Shown: piece after piece, positions 1 through 7,397 of the stretch
How positions within the stretch are numbered: the first letter of the stretch is position 1
How the letters are laid out: every line of letters starts with the position of its first letter
NCBI RefSeq assembly: GCF_021390935.1
Contig: NZ_JAJPUI010000010.1
Location: 124,001 to 188,000, forward strand
Reading direction: 5' to 3'
Length of the DNA stretch: 64,000 nucleotides
From: Streptomyces sp. CC228A
GTDB lineage: Bacteria; Actinomycetota; Actinomycetes; Streptomycetales; Streptomycetaceae
Made by a program: the position numbers and the translations under genes
Notes under the pieces: model-generated
The model's input: the letters and a program-made list of their open reading frames with translations, nothing else
Databases searched by the model: none
What the model was told of the DNA's origin: nothing

Positions 1-20
1 AATCGAACGGGTCCCCTGCG

Positions 21-60
21 ACGGGGGGTTCAGCGCAGCACCGGGGGGTTCAGCGCAGCA
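21..60. repeat. 20-bp tandem duplication at a gene end
   Basis: Two adjacent 20-bp units (21-40 and 41-60) differ only at the first base. The right-hand copy carries the last codons and the stop codon of the minus-strand membrane protein; the left copy repeats them outside the gene. This looks like a slippage duplication of the gene's 3' end. Confidence 0.8.
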
Positions 61-409
61 GTCGCAGCACCAGGAGGCCGCCGGCCCCGGGGACGAGCGA
101 GCACCAGCGGGCGGCGGGCGTCGCCCGCGGCCCCGCGGCGAAGGTCAGGGCGATCACCGCGAGGTACGCCGCTCCGTGCACGGGGCCGCCGAGCGAGGTG
201 ACGGGCCCTGCGTGCACGGTGGCCAGGTTCAGGAGGAGCGCCAGCAGGGAGGCCGCCTCCACGGCGGCGGCCAGGCGCAGTGGCCGGGAGCGGGGACGGG
301 GGCAGGGATGGGGGTGGGGCCCGGGGCCGGGATAGGGCGCGGGACCGGGACGGGGGTGGGCCCCGGGGCCGGGACGGGGCGCGGGGCCGGGACGGCTCAC
401 AGCGCTCAC
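50..409 (-). CDS. DUF3817-type small membrane protein
   Basis: A 119-residue protein. The C-terminal two thirds carries about three hydrophobic segments and a central GGPVHGAAYLAVI stretch that fits the DUF3817 family of small membrane proteins of unknown function. The first ~43 residues are a low-complexity Pro/Gly/His/Arg tract not usual for the family. The GTG start at 409 overlaps the stop of the upstream gene (GTGA), so the two are probably translationally coupled; this overlap decided the start. A shorter protein starting just before the first membrane segment is possible. The function is unknown; the family call is from memory of the pattern. Confidence 0.65.
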   Translation of the reverse strand: MSAVSRPGPAPRPGPGAHPRPGPAPYPGPGPHPHPCPRPRSRPLRLAAAVEAASLLALLLNLATVHAGPVTSLGGPVHGAAYLAVIALTFAAGPRATPAARWCSLVPGAGGLLVLRLLR

Positions 410-846
410 GCCCCCGTCGTGGAGCCGGGCCGGACGATCATCAGGACCACCACGACCGACCACAGCAGGTTGAAGACGCCCGTGGCCATCGCCAGCCGGG
501 CCGTCGCCGGCCGGGGCAGGTCCTGCTCGCCGCCCTCGGCCCGGGCCAGCAGGCGGCTCTGGGCCGGCAGGACGACGAGGCCGAGGAGGGCGGCGGCAAC
601 GACGGTCAGCCCCATCGACACGACGAGCCAGGCGTCCGTGAGGACGCCCATCTGCGCGCCGGTGGCGATGCCGAAGACCGGGACGACGACACCGGCGACG
701 GCGTAGCCCCGGCACACCCGGTGCAGGAACACCGCGACCTTCACCGACTCCCGCACGTACCGCGGGAACAGGGAGGCCGCCACGGCGACCGAGCCCACCG
801 CCAGGATGGCGGCGAGGACGTGGACGGACAGCAGGAACTTGGTCAC
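406..846 (-). CDS. DUF2269-like integral membrane protein
   Basis: A 146-residue protein with about four transmembrane segments, beginning with a hydrophobic helix (VTKFLLSVHVLAAI). Its general pattern resembles predicted integral membrane proteins of the DUF2269 type; no catalytic motif is visible. I chose the GTG at 846 because a GGGGGAG ribosome-binding site sits 7 nt upstream; an ATG at 894 would place 16 hydrophilic residues ahead of the first helix and has no such site. It is transcribed divergently from the PadR regulator and overlaps the DUF3817 gene by 4 bp, suggesting a two-gene membrane operon possibly controlled by that PadR protein. Confidence 0.7.
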   Translation of the reverse strand: MTKFLLSVHVLAAILAVGSVAVAASLFPRYVRESVKVAVFLHRVCRGYAVAGVVVPVFGIATGAQMGVLTDAWLVVSMGLTVVAAALLGLVVLPAQSRLLARAEGGEQDLPRPATARLAMATGVFNLLWSVVVVLMIVRPGSTTGA

Positions 847-908
847 GGCAGGACTCCCCCACGCGACGATATGTTGGCTGCCAATAGATAGCACGCCTAC
901 CGCTTGAT

Positions 909-927
909 TAGGTAGGCTGCCTACCTA
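909..927. promoter_or_regulatory. Perfect palindrome at the PadR start codon, likely operator
   Basis: TAGGTAGGCTGCCTACCTA has two perfect 9-bp arms around one central base, and its last base is the A of the padR-family ATG. A second, shorter dyad (TTGGC-T-GCCAA, 874-884) lies 25 bp upstream. The position suits autorepression by the PadR protein and control of the divergent membrane genes. No Shine-Dalgarno sequence precedes the ATG, so the transcript may be leaderless. Confidence 0.6.
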
Positions 928-1277
928 TGAGGGCAGACGCGGTACGCGGCCACCTGGACGGGCTCCTGCTGGCCGTACTCGAACCCGGACCGCTGCACGG
1001 CTACGCGATCATCGCCGCCGTCCAGCGGCGCAGCGGAGGCGCGCTGGAACTGCGCACCGGCACCATCTATCCGGCGCTCCAGCGCCTGGAGCGCCTCGGC
1101 CTGCTGCGCAGCAGCTGGGACTCCTCCGCAGGCGAGCGGCGCCGCCGCAGCTACGAGCTGACGGACGCGGGCCGCCGCAGCCTCGCCGACGAGCGCTCCT
1201 CCTGGCAGGAGTTCACGCGCGCCATCGGCTCCGTGCTGAACCCGGACGCGCCCGCGTCGCCGGGCCTCGCGACATGA
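927..1277 (+). CDS. PadR family transcriptional regulator
   Basis: A 116-residue winged-helix DNA-binding protein. The PadR signature is clear: an N-terminal helix-turn-helix (residues ~10-60, including GPLHGYAII and the LRTGTIYPALQRLERLGLL recognition region) followed by the wing (RRRSYELTDAGRR). PadR proteins are usually dimeric repressors responding to small molecules or to their own membrane partner. It overlaps the next gene by ATGA (1274-1277), the common arrangement of PadR plus a membrane protein with a permease prefix domain. A perfect palindrome ends on its start codon, suggesting autoregulation. Confidence 0.9.
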   Translation: MRADAVRGHLDGLLLAVLEPGPLHGYAIIAAVQRRSGGALELRTGTIYPALQRLERLGLLRSSWDSSAGERRRRSYELTDAGRRSLADERSSWQEFTRAIGSVLNPDAPASPGLAT

Positions 1278-1911
1278 ACACCGAGCGGTTCGCCGCCGAC
1301 CTGTCCGGCGCCCTGCACGGCCCCGCCCGGGTCAAGGCCCACATGGTCGACGAGGTGCGCACCGGCCTGGCGGACACCGCGGACGCCTACGAGGAGGCCG
1401 GCCTGACGGCCGGGCAGGCCGCCGCGGCCGCCGTGCGGGACTTCGGCACGCCCACCGAACTGGCGCCCGCCCTCCAGCGGGAGCTGACCGTCGCACAGGC
1501 GCGCAGCACCGCCCGCACGGCCGCCCTCACCGTCCCCTTCGCCGCCGTGTGCTGGCTGCACGTACGGCTCGTGGACGGCGCAGGCCACGCGGCCGTGCCC
1601 TTCCTGACCGCCCATCTGGCGGCCGTCGCCGTCGTCGCCGCGCTGCTCGCCGCGGGGACCCTGGCCGCGACCGGCCCGCTCGCCAGGCGGCTGCCGACGC
1701 CGCACCGGCTGCCGCTCGCGGTGGCCTGGGTGGGCACCGCCGCGAGCGTCGCCATGGCCGTCGCCGCCGTGTGCCTCGCGGTGCTGGCGGTGCTGGCCAC
1801 CGAGTGGGCAGCGGCCGCGGGGGCGGCGCCCTGGCCGTCGCGGCCCACGCCGTCACCGCCCGCTCCGCCCGCACCTGCCGCATCTGCGCCCGGCTGCCCG
1901 CCGCACCCTGA
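1274..1911 (+). CDS. PadR-coupled membrane protein with permease prefix domain (frameshift)
   Basis: The N-terminus (MNTERFAADLSGALHGPAR..., about 60 residues) matches the permease-prefix-type domain found beside PadR regulators: amphipathic helices with an 'AAAAAVRDFGTPTELAPAL' pattern. Three or four hydrophobic segments follow. Reading straight on from ~1815 gives an implausible Pro/Ala tail running to 2023 and into the convergent gene. The next frame instead gives GGALAVAAHAVTARSARTC and a stop at 1909-1911. The span is two bases over a multiple of three, as expected if one base is missing in the G-rich run at ~1815-1835. About 212 residues once corrected. Its role is presumably sensing or transducing a membrane signal to the PadR repressor. 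Confidence 0.7.
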
Positions 1912-1935
1912 CGCCGCGGCCGCGCGGGCGGCGTG

Positions 1936-4638
1936 TCAGTCGGTCGCCAGGGGCAGCAGCGCGGGCAGGTGCCCGTCCGAGGCCGCGGCGGCGGCCCGGC
2001 GCTCTTCCGGTACCTCCCCGTAGAGGGTCGTCCGGGGCCGGGCGGGCCGGCCCGCCGCCTCCGCTATCGCGACGAGGTCCCGGACGGACTTGTACGAGCC
2101 GTAACCCGACCCGGCCATCCGCGAGATCGTCTCCTCCATGAGCGTGCCGCCCAGGTCGTTCGCGCCGGAGCGCAGCATCTCCGCGGCGCCGTCGGCACCC
2201 AGCTTCACCCAGCTCGTCTGGATGTTCCTGATGTGCGGGTGGAGCAGGAGCCGCGCCATGGCCGTCACGGCGCGGTTGTCCCGCACGGTCGGGCCGGGCC
2301 GGGCGATGCCCGCGAGGTACACGGGCGCGTTGGTGTGCACGAACGGCAGCGTCACGAACTCCGTGAACCCGCCCGTCTCCTGCTGGACGCGGGTGAGCGT
2401 GCGCAGGTGGCCCAGCCAGTGCCGGGGCTGGTCGACGTGGCCGTACATCATCGTCGACGACGACCGTATGCCGAGTCCGTGTGCCGTCTTCACCACGTCG
2501 ATCCAGGTGGCGGCGGGCAGCTTGCCCTTGGTGAGGATCCACCGCACCTCGTCGTCGAGGATCTCCGCCGCCGTGCCGGGGATGGAGTCGAGCCCCGCTT
2601 CCTTGGCGGCGCACAGCCAGTCCCGCACCGGGAGGCCGGTGCGCGCGGCGCCGTTGACGATCTCCATGGGCGAGAAGGCGTGCACGTGGATGCCCGGCAC
2701 GCGCTGCTTCACCGCCCGCACGATGTCGGCGTACGCGGTGCCGGGCAGGTCCGGGTGGATGCCGCCCTGCATGCACACCTCCACCGCGCCGACCTCCCAC
2801 GCCTGCGCGGCGCGGTCCGCGACCTGCTCCACGGACAGGGTGTAGGCGTCGGCGTCGGTCCTGCGCTGGGCGAAGGCGCAGAAACGGCAGCCGGTGTAGC
2901 AGACGTTGGTGAAGTTGATGTTGCGCGTGACGATGTAGGTGACGTCGTCGCCGACGGCCGCCTTCCGTACGGCGTCGGCGACGCCGCACAGGGCGTCGAG
3001 GGCCGGGCCGTCGGCGTGCAGGAGGGCGAGCGCCTGGGCGTCGGTGAGCTTCTCGGGATCGTCGGCGGCGACGGCGAGCGCGGCCCGCACGTCGGTGTCG
3101 ATCCGCTCCGGTGCGGAGCCCGGACCGGTGGCGTTTCGCGGACCCGGAGGACCGACCGCGGGACCTCCCGCGGGATCGCCCGCGGGGGCGCCTGCCGGAG
3201 TGCCCGCGGCGTGATCGGCCGGGGTGCCCGCGGCGGCTTCGGCGGCTTCGCGCAGGGCGTCCCAGTCCCCGTACACGGAGTCGAAGTCGTCGCGCCGGTC
3301 GGTCGTGCGCCCCTCGGTGTCGATGGTGCGGTGCAGGTCGGTGCGGCCGCCGGGGGCGGGGAACGCCTCGTCCGGCTCCTGCCATGGCAGCCCCCTCGGC
3401 ACGGCGTCCTCCCGTGCGAGCCCCGTCCCGGGGTCGGCGAGCGCGGCCACGTGCGGGCGCAGCCGCGGGTCCAGCCACGGTTCTCCGCGCCGCACGAACT
3501 CGGGGTACACGCAGAGCCGTTCCCGCAGTGTGAAGCCGGCCGCCGCCGACTGCTCGGCGAGGCGCTCGATCTGCGGCCAGGGCCGCTCCGGGTTGACGTG
3601 GTCGATGGTGAGCGGGGACACCCCGCCCCAGTCATCGACGCCCGCGCCGATCAGCCGCCCGTACTCGCCGTCCACGAGGTTCGGCGGGGCCTGGAGGCAG
3701 GCGGACGGCCCCAGGATGTGCCGCGCCACGGCCACGGTGGCGACGAGCTCGTCCAGCTCGGCGTCCGGCATCCCGCGCATCGCCGTGTCCGGCTTGGCGC
3801 GGAAGTTCTGGATGATGAGCTCCTGGATGCCGTGGTAGGCGCGGGAGACGCGGCGCAGCGCGAACAGCGACTCGGCGCGCTCCTCGTACGTCTCGCCGAT
3901 GCCGATGAGCAGCCCGCTGGTGAACGGCACCGACGTGCGGCCCGCGTCCTCCAGCACCCGCAGCCGCACGGCGGGTTCCTTGTCGGGCGAGCCGTGGTGG
4001 GGCTGCCCGGGCTCGCTCCACAGCCGTTCCGCCGTGGTCTCCAGCATCATGCCCATGGAGGGTGCGACGGGCTTCAGCCGCTGGAAGTCCGTCCACGACA
4101 TGACCCCGGGGTTGAGGTGGGGCAGCAGCCCGGTCTCCTCCAGGATGCGGATGGAGATCGCCCGCACGTAGGCGAGGGTGTCGTCGTAGCCGTGCGCGTC
4201 CAGCCACTCCCGCGCCTCGGGCCACCGGTCCTCCGGCTTGTCCCCGAGCGTGATCAGCGCTTCCTTGCAGCCCAGCGCGGCGCCCTTGCGTGCGATGTCC
4301 AGCACCTCGTCCGGCGACATGAACATCCCGTGCCCGTCGCGCCGCAGCCGGCCGGGGACCGTCGCGAAGGTGCAGTAGTGGCACCGGTCCCGGCACAGCC
4401 GGGTGAGCGGCACGAAGACGCTCTTCGAGTAGGTGATGACCCCGGGGCGCCCGGCCGCCGCGAGCCCCGCGTCCCGGATCCGCGCGGCCGACGCGGCCAG
4501 CGCGTCCAGGTGGGCGCCGCGCGCCTGGAGCAGCACGGCGGCCTCGGAGACGTCGAGCGCGACACCGTCCCGGGCGCGTCTCAGGGCGCGGCGCAGCGCG
4601 TTCTCGGTGGGCCGGTCCTGGGGTCCTGTGGAGGTCAC
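1936..4638 (-). CDS. fbiC: 7,8-didemethyl-8-hydroxy-5-deazariboflavin (FO) synthase, CofG-CofH fusion
   Basis: A fused two-domain radical SAM enzyme that makes the FO chromophore of coenzyme F420 from a pyrimidine diamine and tyrosine. The CofG half carries the CRDRCHYC cluster motif (residues ~82-89) and the CofH half CYTGCRFC (~578-585); both CX3CX2C motifs are intact. Between the halves is a ~45-residue Gly/Pro/Ala linker with repeated AGxPAG units, longer than I would expect. About 900 residues, the family's usual size. I prefer the GTG at 4638 (VTSTGPQDRPTENALRRALRRARDG); an in-frame ATG at 4701 would overlap the upstream gene. Placed 40 bp after a luciferase-like oxidoreductase that is a plausible F420 user. 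Confidence 0.95.
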   Translation of the reverse strand: MTSTGPQDRPTENALRRALRRARDGVALDVSEAAVLLQARGAHLDALAASAARIRDAGLAAAGRPGVITYSKSVFVPLTRLCRDRCHYCTFATVPGRLRRDGHGMFMSPDEVLDIARKGAALGCKEALITLGDKPEDRWPEAREWLDAHGYDDTLAYVRAISIRILEETGLLPHLNPGVMSWTDFQRLKPVAPSMGMMLETTAERLWSEPGQPHHGSPDKEPAVRLRVLEDAGRTSVPFTSGLLIGIGETYEERAESLFALRRVSRAYHGIQELIIQNFRAKPDTAMRGMPDAELDELVATVAVARHILGPSACLQAPPNLVDGEYGRLIGAGVDDWGGVSPLTIDHVNPERPWPQIERLAEQSAAAGFTLRERLCVYPEFVRRGEPWLDPRLRPHVAALADPGTGLAREDAVPRGLPWQEPDEAFPAPGGRTDLHRTIDTEGRTTDRRDDFDSVYGDWDALREAAEAAAGTPADHAAGTPAGAPAGDPAGGPAVGPPGPRNATGPGSAPERIDTDVRAALAVAADDPEKLTDAQALALLHADGPALDALCGVADAVRKAAVGDDVTYIVTRNINFTNVCYTGCRFCAFAQRRTDADAYTLSVEQVADRAAQAWEVGAVEVCMQGGIHPDLPGTAYADIVRAVKQRVPGIHVHAFSPMEIVNGAARTGLPVRDWLCAAKEAGLDSIPGTAAEILDDEVRWILTKGKLPAATWIDVVKTAHGLGIRSSSTMMYGHVDQPRHWLGHLRTLTRVQQETGGFTEFVTLPFVHTNAPVYLAGIARPGPTVRDNRAVTAMARLLLHPHIRNIQTSWVKLGADGAAEMLRSGANDLGGTLMEETISRMAGSGYGSYKSVRDLVAIAEAAGRPARPRTTLYGEVPEERRAAAAASDGHLPALLPLATD

Positions 4639-4678
4639 GCCCCGAGCATACGAGCGGGCCGGGGGCGCTCCCCCGGGG

Positions 4679-5509
4679 TCAGAGGTACTGGCCGTACTCA
4701 TCCAGCACCCCCAGGACCTCCGCCTCGCCCGCGGGCGGGAGCTGCACGACGACCTCGTCCACGCCCAGCTCCGCGTAGTGCGCGAGCTTCCCGGGGGTGG
4801 GGCGCACGGCGTACGGCACGACCCGGAGGTCCTTGGGGTGCCGCCCGGCCCGCTCCCAAGCCTCGCTCAGCTGCGGGATGCTGTCGGCCAGTCCGCTGCC
4901 GCCGATGGGCAGCCAGCCGTCCGCGTAGGCGGCGATGTCCGCGAAGAGCCGCGGCCCGGCGGAACCGCCGACGAGGATGCGCGGCGCTCCGCCCCGGACG
5001 GGCTTGGGATGGGCGAGGGACGCGGCCACGGACGCGAACTCGCCTTCGTACGCCTGCGGTTCTTCGGCCCACAGGGCGCGCATGAGGGCCAGGTGGTCGC
5101 GGACGCGGGCCCGGCGGGTCCGCCACTCCACGCCGTGGTCGGCGGCCTCCTCCCTGTTCCAGCCGAAGCCGACGCCGAGCGTGAACCGGCCGCCGGACAG
5201 GTGGTCGAGCGTGGCGACCTGCTTGGCCAGGTCGATCGGGTCGTGCTGCGCGACCAGGGTGATGCCGGTGCCCAGCGCGAGCCGCTCGGTGACGGCGGCG
5301 GCCTGCGCCAGCGCCACGAACGGGTCGAGGGTGCGCCCGTACTCCCTCGGCAGCTCACCGCCTGCCGGATAGTCGCTGGTCCTGTCCACGGGAATGTGCG
5401 TGTGCTCCGGCACGTACAGTCCGGCGAACCCGCGCTCCTCCAGCTCGCGGGCGAGCCGGACGGGGCTGATGGTCTCGTCCGTGAGGAAGATGGTGGTGGC
5501 GATACGCAT
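4679..5509 (-). CDS. LLM-class (luciferase-like) oxidoreductase, probably F420-dependent
   Basis: A 276-residue TIM-barrel protein of the luciferase-like monooxygenase superfamily. Diagnostic stretches are RLALGTGITLVAQHDPIDLAKQ, the LSGGRFTLGVGFGWNREE loop and GGxSGPRLFADIAAYADGW toward the C-terminus. These fit the actinobacterial subgroup that uses reduced F420 rather than FMN. A strong GGGAGGGG site lies just upstream of the ATG. It lies directly upstream of the FO synthase gene on the same strand, so cofactor synthesis and use may be cotranscribed. The substrate cannot be read from sequence. Confidence 0.85.
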   Translation of the reverse strand: MRIATTIFLTDETISPVRLARELEERGFAGLYVPEHTHIPVDRTSDYPAGGELPREYGRTLDPFVALAQAAAVTERLALGTGITLVAQHDPIDLAKQVATLDHLSGGRFTLGVGFGWNREEAADHGVEWRTRRARVRDHLALMRALWAEEPQAYEGEFASVAASLAHPKPVRGGAPRILVGGSAGPRLFADIAAYADGWLPIGGSGLADSIPQLSEAWERAGRHPKDLRVVPYAVRPTPGKLAHYAELGVDEVVVQLPPAGEAEVLGVLDEYGQYL

Positions 5510-5546
5510 GTGTCCCCTCCCGCTGTCGCGGCCCGGCGGCGTCCCC

Positions 5547-5635
5547 GCTGCCCGACCCTCTGCTGCCCGACCCTCTGCTGCCCGACCCTCTGCTGCCCGA
5601 CTCTCCGCTGCCCAGCCCTCTGCTTCCGGCCCTCT
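5547..5635. repeat. Tandem 15-bp repeat in the 5510-5880 spacer
   Basis: Five consecutive 15-bp units of the type GCTGCCCGACCCTCT begin at 5547 (the first three identical, the next two with changes), followed by a decayed 14-bp unit. The rest of the 371-bp spacer (5510-5880) is G/C-rich with further degenerate CCGGCTC units. I see no gene in it; it holds the upstream region of the divergent oxidoreductase and IclR genes. Confidence 0.8.
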
Positions 5636-5802
5636 GCTTCCGGCTGCCTGCGCTCCGGCTCATCACTGCCCGGCTCGGCCCGGTTCCTCACTGCCGGGAC
5701 CATCCCTGCCCGGCTCGTCTCCGCCGGGACCCTCCCCGCCCGGCTCCGGCGCCTTCCTGACCGGACAACGTGCGACGTTCGCCGAGGATTTCCGCATCCC
5801 AA

Positions 5803-5816
5803 CACTCGTTCGAGTG
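5803..5816. promoter_or_regulatory. 14-bp palindrome upstream of the iclR-family gene
   Basis: CACTCGTTCGAGTG is a perfect palindrome 65 bp upstream of the IclR-family start codon, in a less G/C-rich patch. IclR proteins commonly autoregulate through such dyads in their own promoter. The function is inferred from position. Confidence 0.4.
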
Positions 5817-5880
5817 AATCGGCCACCGCAGCCGCGCTCTGGCCTACGCTCGCAGGGCCACGTCGGAAGGACCCCCAGCC

Positions 5881-6702
5881 ATGCCCCCCGAGCCCCGCAC
5901 CCCCGCCCCCGGGCCCGCCCACGTCCCCGGCGGCACCGGCACCGGCACCGGCTCCGGCCCGCAGTCGGTGGACCGCGCCCTGGAGATCCTCGACGCGGTC
6001 GCCGACGCCGACGGGCCGGTGGCGGCGAGGGCCCTGGCCCGGCGGCTGGGCTGCTCGCTGTCCACCGTCTACCACCTGCTCGGCCCGCTCACGGCACGCG
6101 GCCACGTCGTGCGGTCGCCCGGCGGCGGGTACGCACCCGGTCCGCGGGCCGCGGCCCTGCACCGCTCCCTGCAGCGCCACGTGGGCTGCGCCCCGGGCGT
6201 CGCGGAAGCGCTGGCCCGACTGCGCCGGGCCTGCGGCGCGGAGGCGTACTTCACGGCGTACCGGGACGGCCACATCACCGTCGTGGACTCGACCGCGCCG
6301 GTCACGGACACCGCCCACCCCTTCACCCCCGGCCCCGACCCCCGCGCCCACGCGACCGCCCACGGCAAGGTCCTGCTGTCCGGCCTCGGCCGGGCGGCCC
6401 GCCGCCGCTACCTCACCGATCACGGCATGGCGCGCTTCACGCCCCGGACGATCACGTCCGCCGACCGCTTCGAGGCGGAGATGTGCCGGATACGGGCCGA
6501 CGGCGGCCTCGCCCTGTCGGTGGGCGAGGCGGACCCCGCGTACACGTGCCTGGCGGTGCGGCTGCCGGGCCCGGCCGACGGCACGGCGCTGCACGCGCTG
6601 TCGGTCTCCTTCCCGACCGCCGACCTCGCGCACCGGCGCAGTGCGCTGCGCGACGCGCTGCGGGCGGCGGCGGCCGGTTTTCCGACACTGCCGGAACGCT
6701 AG
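5881..6702 (+). CDS. IclR family transcriptional regulator
   Basis: A 273-residue regulator. After a ~28-residue low-complexity Gly/Thr/Pro tail comes the IclR winged helix (QSVDRALEILDAVADADGP ... GCSLSTVYHLLGPLTARGHV, residues ~28-90). A ligand-binding domain follows (AHATAHGKVLLSGL at ~160 and SVGEADPAYTCLAVRLPG near 220, typical of the family's effector pocket). IclR proteins usually control catabolic genes next door; here the same-strand neighbour is an ABM-domain protein. A GGAAGG site stands 10 nt before the ATG. The effector is unknown. Confidence 0.9.
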   Translation: MPPEPRTPAPGPAHVPGGTGTGTGSGPQSVDRALEILDAVADADGPVAARALARRLGCSLSTVYHLLGPLTARGHVVRSPGGGYAPGPRAAALHRSLQRHVGCAPGVAEALARLRRACGAEAYFTAYRDGHITVVDSTAPVTDTAHPFTPGPDPRAHATAHGKVLLSGLGRAARRRYLTDHGMARFTPRTITSADRFEAEMCRIRADGGLALSVGEADPAYTCLAVRLPGPADGTALHALSVSFPTADLAHRRSALRDALRAAAAGFPTLPER

Positions 6703-6748
6703 GCACGTCGCCTTGCGGGACGGGGCGCGCCCTCCCACCCTGGGGCCC

Positions 6749-7078
6749 ATGATTTTCATCGCTGTCAGGTTCACCGTCCGCCCCGAGTACCGCGACCAGT
6801 GGCTGACCCTGGTCGACGACTTCACCCGCGCCACGCGCGCGGAGCCGGGCAACCTCTTCTTCGACTGGTCCCGCGACGTGGAGAACCCGGACCGCTTCGT
6901 CCTGCTGGAAGCCTTCGCCGACGCCGACGCCGGTGCGGCGCACGTCGCGGCGCCCCACTTCAGGGCGGGACTGGACGCCATGGCCCCCGCGATCGCGGAG
7001 ACCCCGGAGATCATCAACGTGGACATCCCGGAGGCGGACGGCTGGGGCGCGATGGCGGAGCTGGCCCCGCAGGCGTAG
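6749..7078 (+). CDS. Antibiotic biosynthesis monooxygenase (ABM) domain protein
   Basis: A 109-residue single-domain ABM protein (ferredoxin-like dimeric alpha+beta barrel). The family pattern is visible: MIFIAVRFTVRPEYRDQWL, then RAEPGNLFFDWSRDVENPDRFVLLEAFADADAGAAH, ending with a hydrophobic strand. Members include cofactor-free quinol monooxygenases and heme-degrading enzymes, but many have no known substrate. It lies 46 bp after the IclR gene and may be its target. The start has only a weak purine stretch upstream, but the reading frame begins exactly at the conserved first strand. Confidence 0.85.
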   Translation: MIFIAVRFTVRPEYRDQWLTLVDDFTRATRAEPGNLFFDWSRDVENPDRFVLLEAFADADAGAAHVAAPHFRAGLDAMAPAIAETPEIINVDIPEADGWGAMAELAPQA

Positions 7079-7097
7079 CCCTCACGCGGGGCGAGCA

Positions 7098-7132
7098 GCC
7101 CGCCGAACGGTACGGGGGGCCGCTCGGCGGGC
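7098..7132 (+). terminator. Stem-loop after the ABM gene
   Basis: Perfect 9-bp arms (GCCCGCCGA / TCGGCGGGC) around a 17-nt loop, 20 bp after the ABM stop codon. It has no T tract, as is usual in streptomycetes. Confidence 0.5.
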
Positions 7133-7220
7133 ACCCCGGCGCCACCCGGCCGCCACGGGCCGCACGGTCGCGGCTGCGGGGCGCCGGAAGCCGGCGCGCC
7201 CCGACCCCCACGTCGGCCGC

Positions 7221-7238
7221 CCGCACAGCGCTGTGCGG
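7221..7238. promoter_or_regulatory. 18-bp perfect palindrome in the 7079-7397 spacer
   Basis: CCGCACAGCGCTGTGCGG is fully self-complementary with no spacer, 160 bp upstream of the hydrolase start. It may be an operator. Apart from this and the stem-loop at 7098-7132, I see nothing in the 319-bp spacer. Confidence 0.35.
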
Positions 7239-7397
7239 CACCGCGTCCGGGCGCGGATCCGGGCCGTGCTACCTGAGGTGGTGGGCCGACAGGTGACGTA
7301 CCTCCCAGGTCGCACGGAAGCAGAGCCTGAGGGCTGACGCCGCGGCGCGGAACCCCGCGAAGGATGGGACGTGTTGGCGACGATCACTGGAGTCCGC

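Noticed and set aside
1933..5085. A 1050-codon + strand open frame opposite FO synthase
   Set aside because: It is antisense to a clear two-domain enzyme, has His/Arg/Pro-rich composition and no domain pattern. Long shadow frames are expected in such high-G+C DNA.
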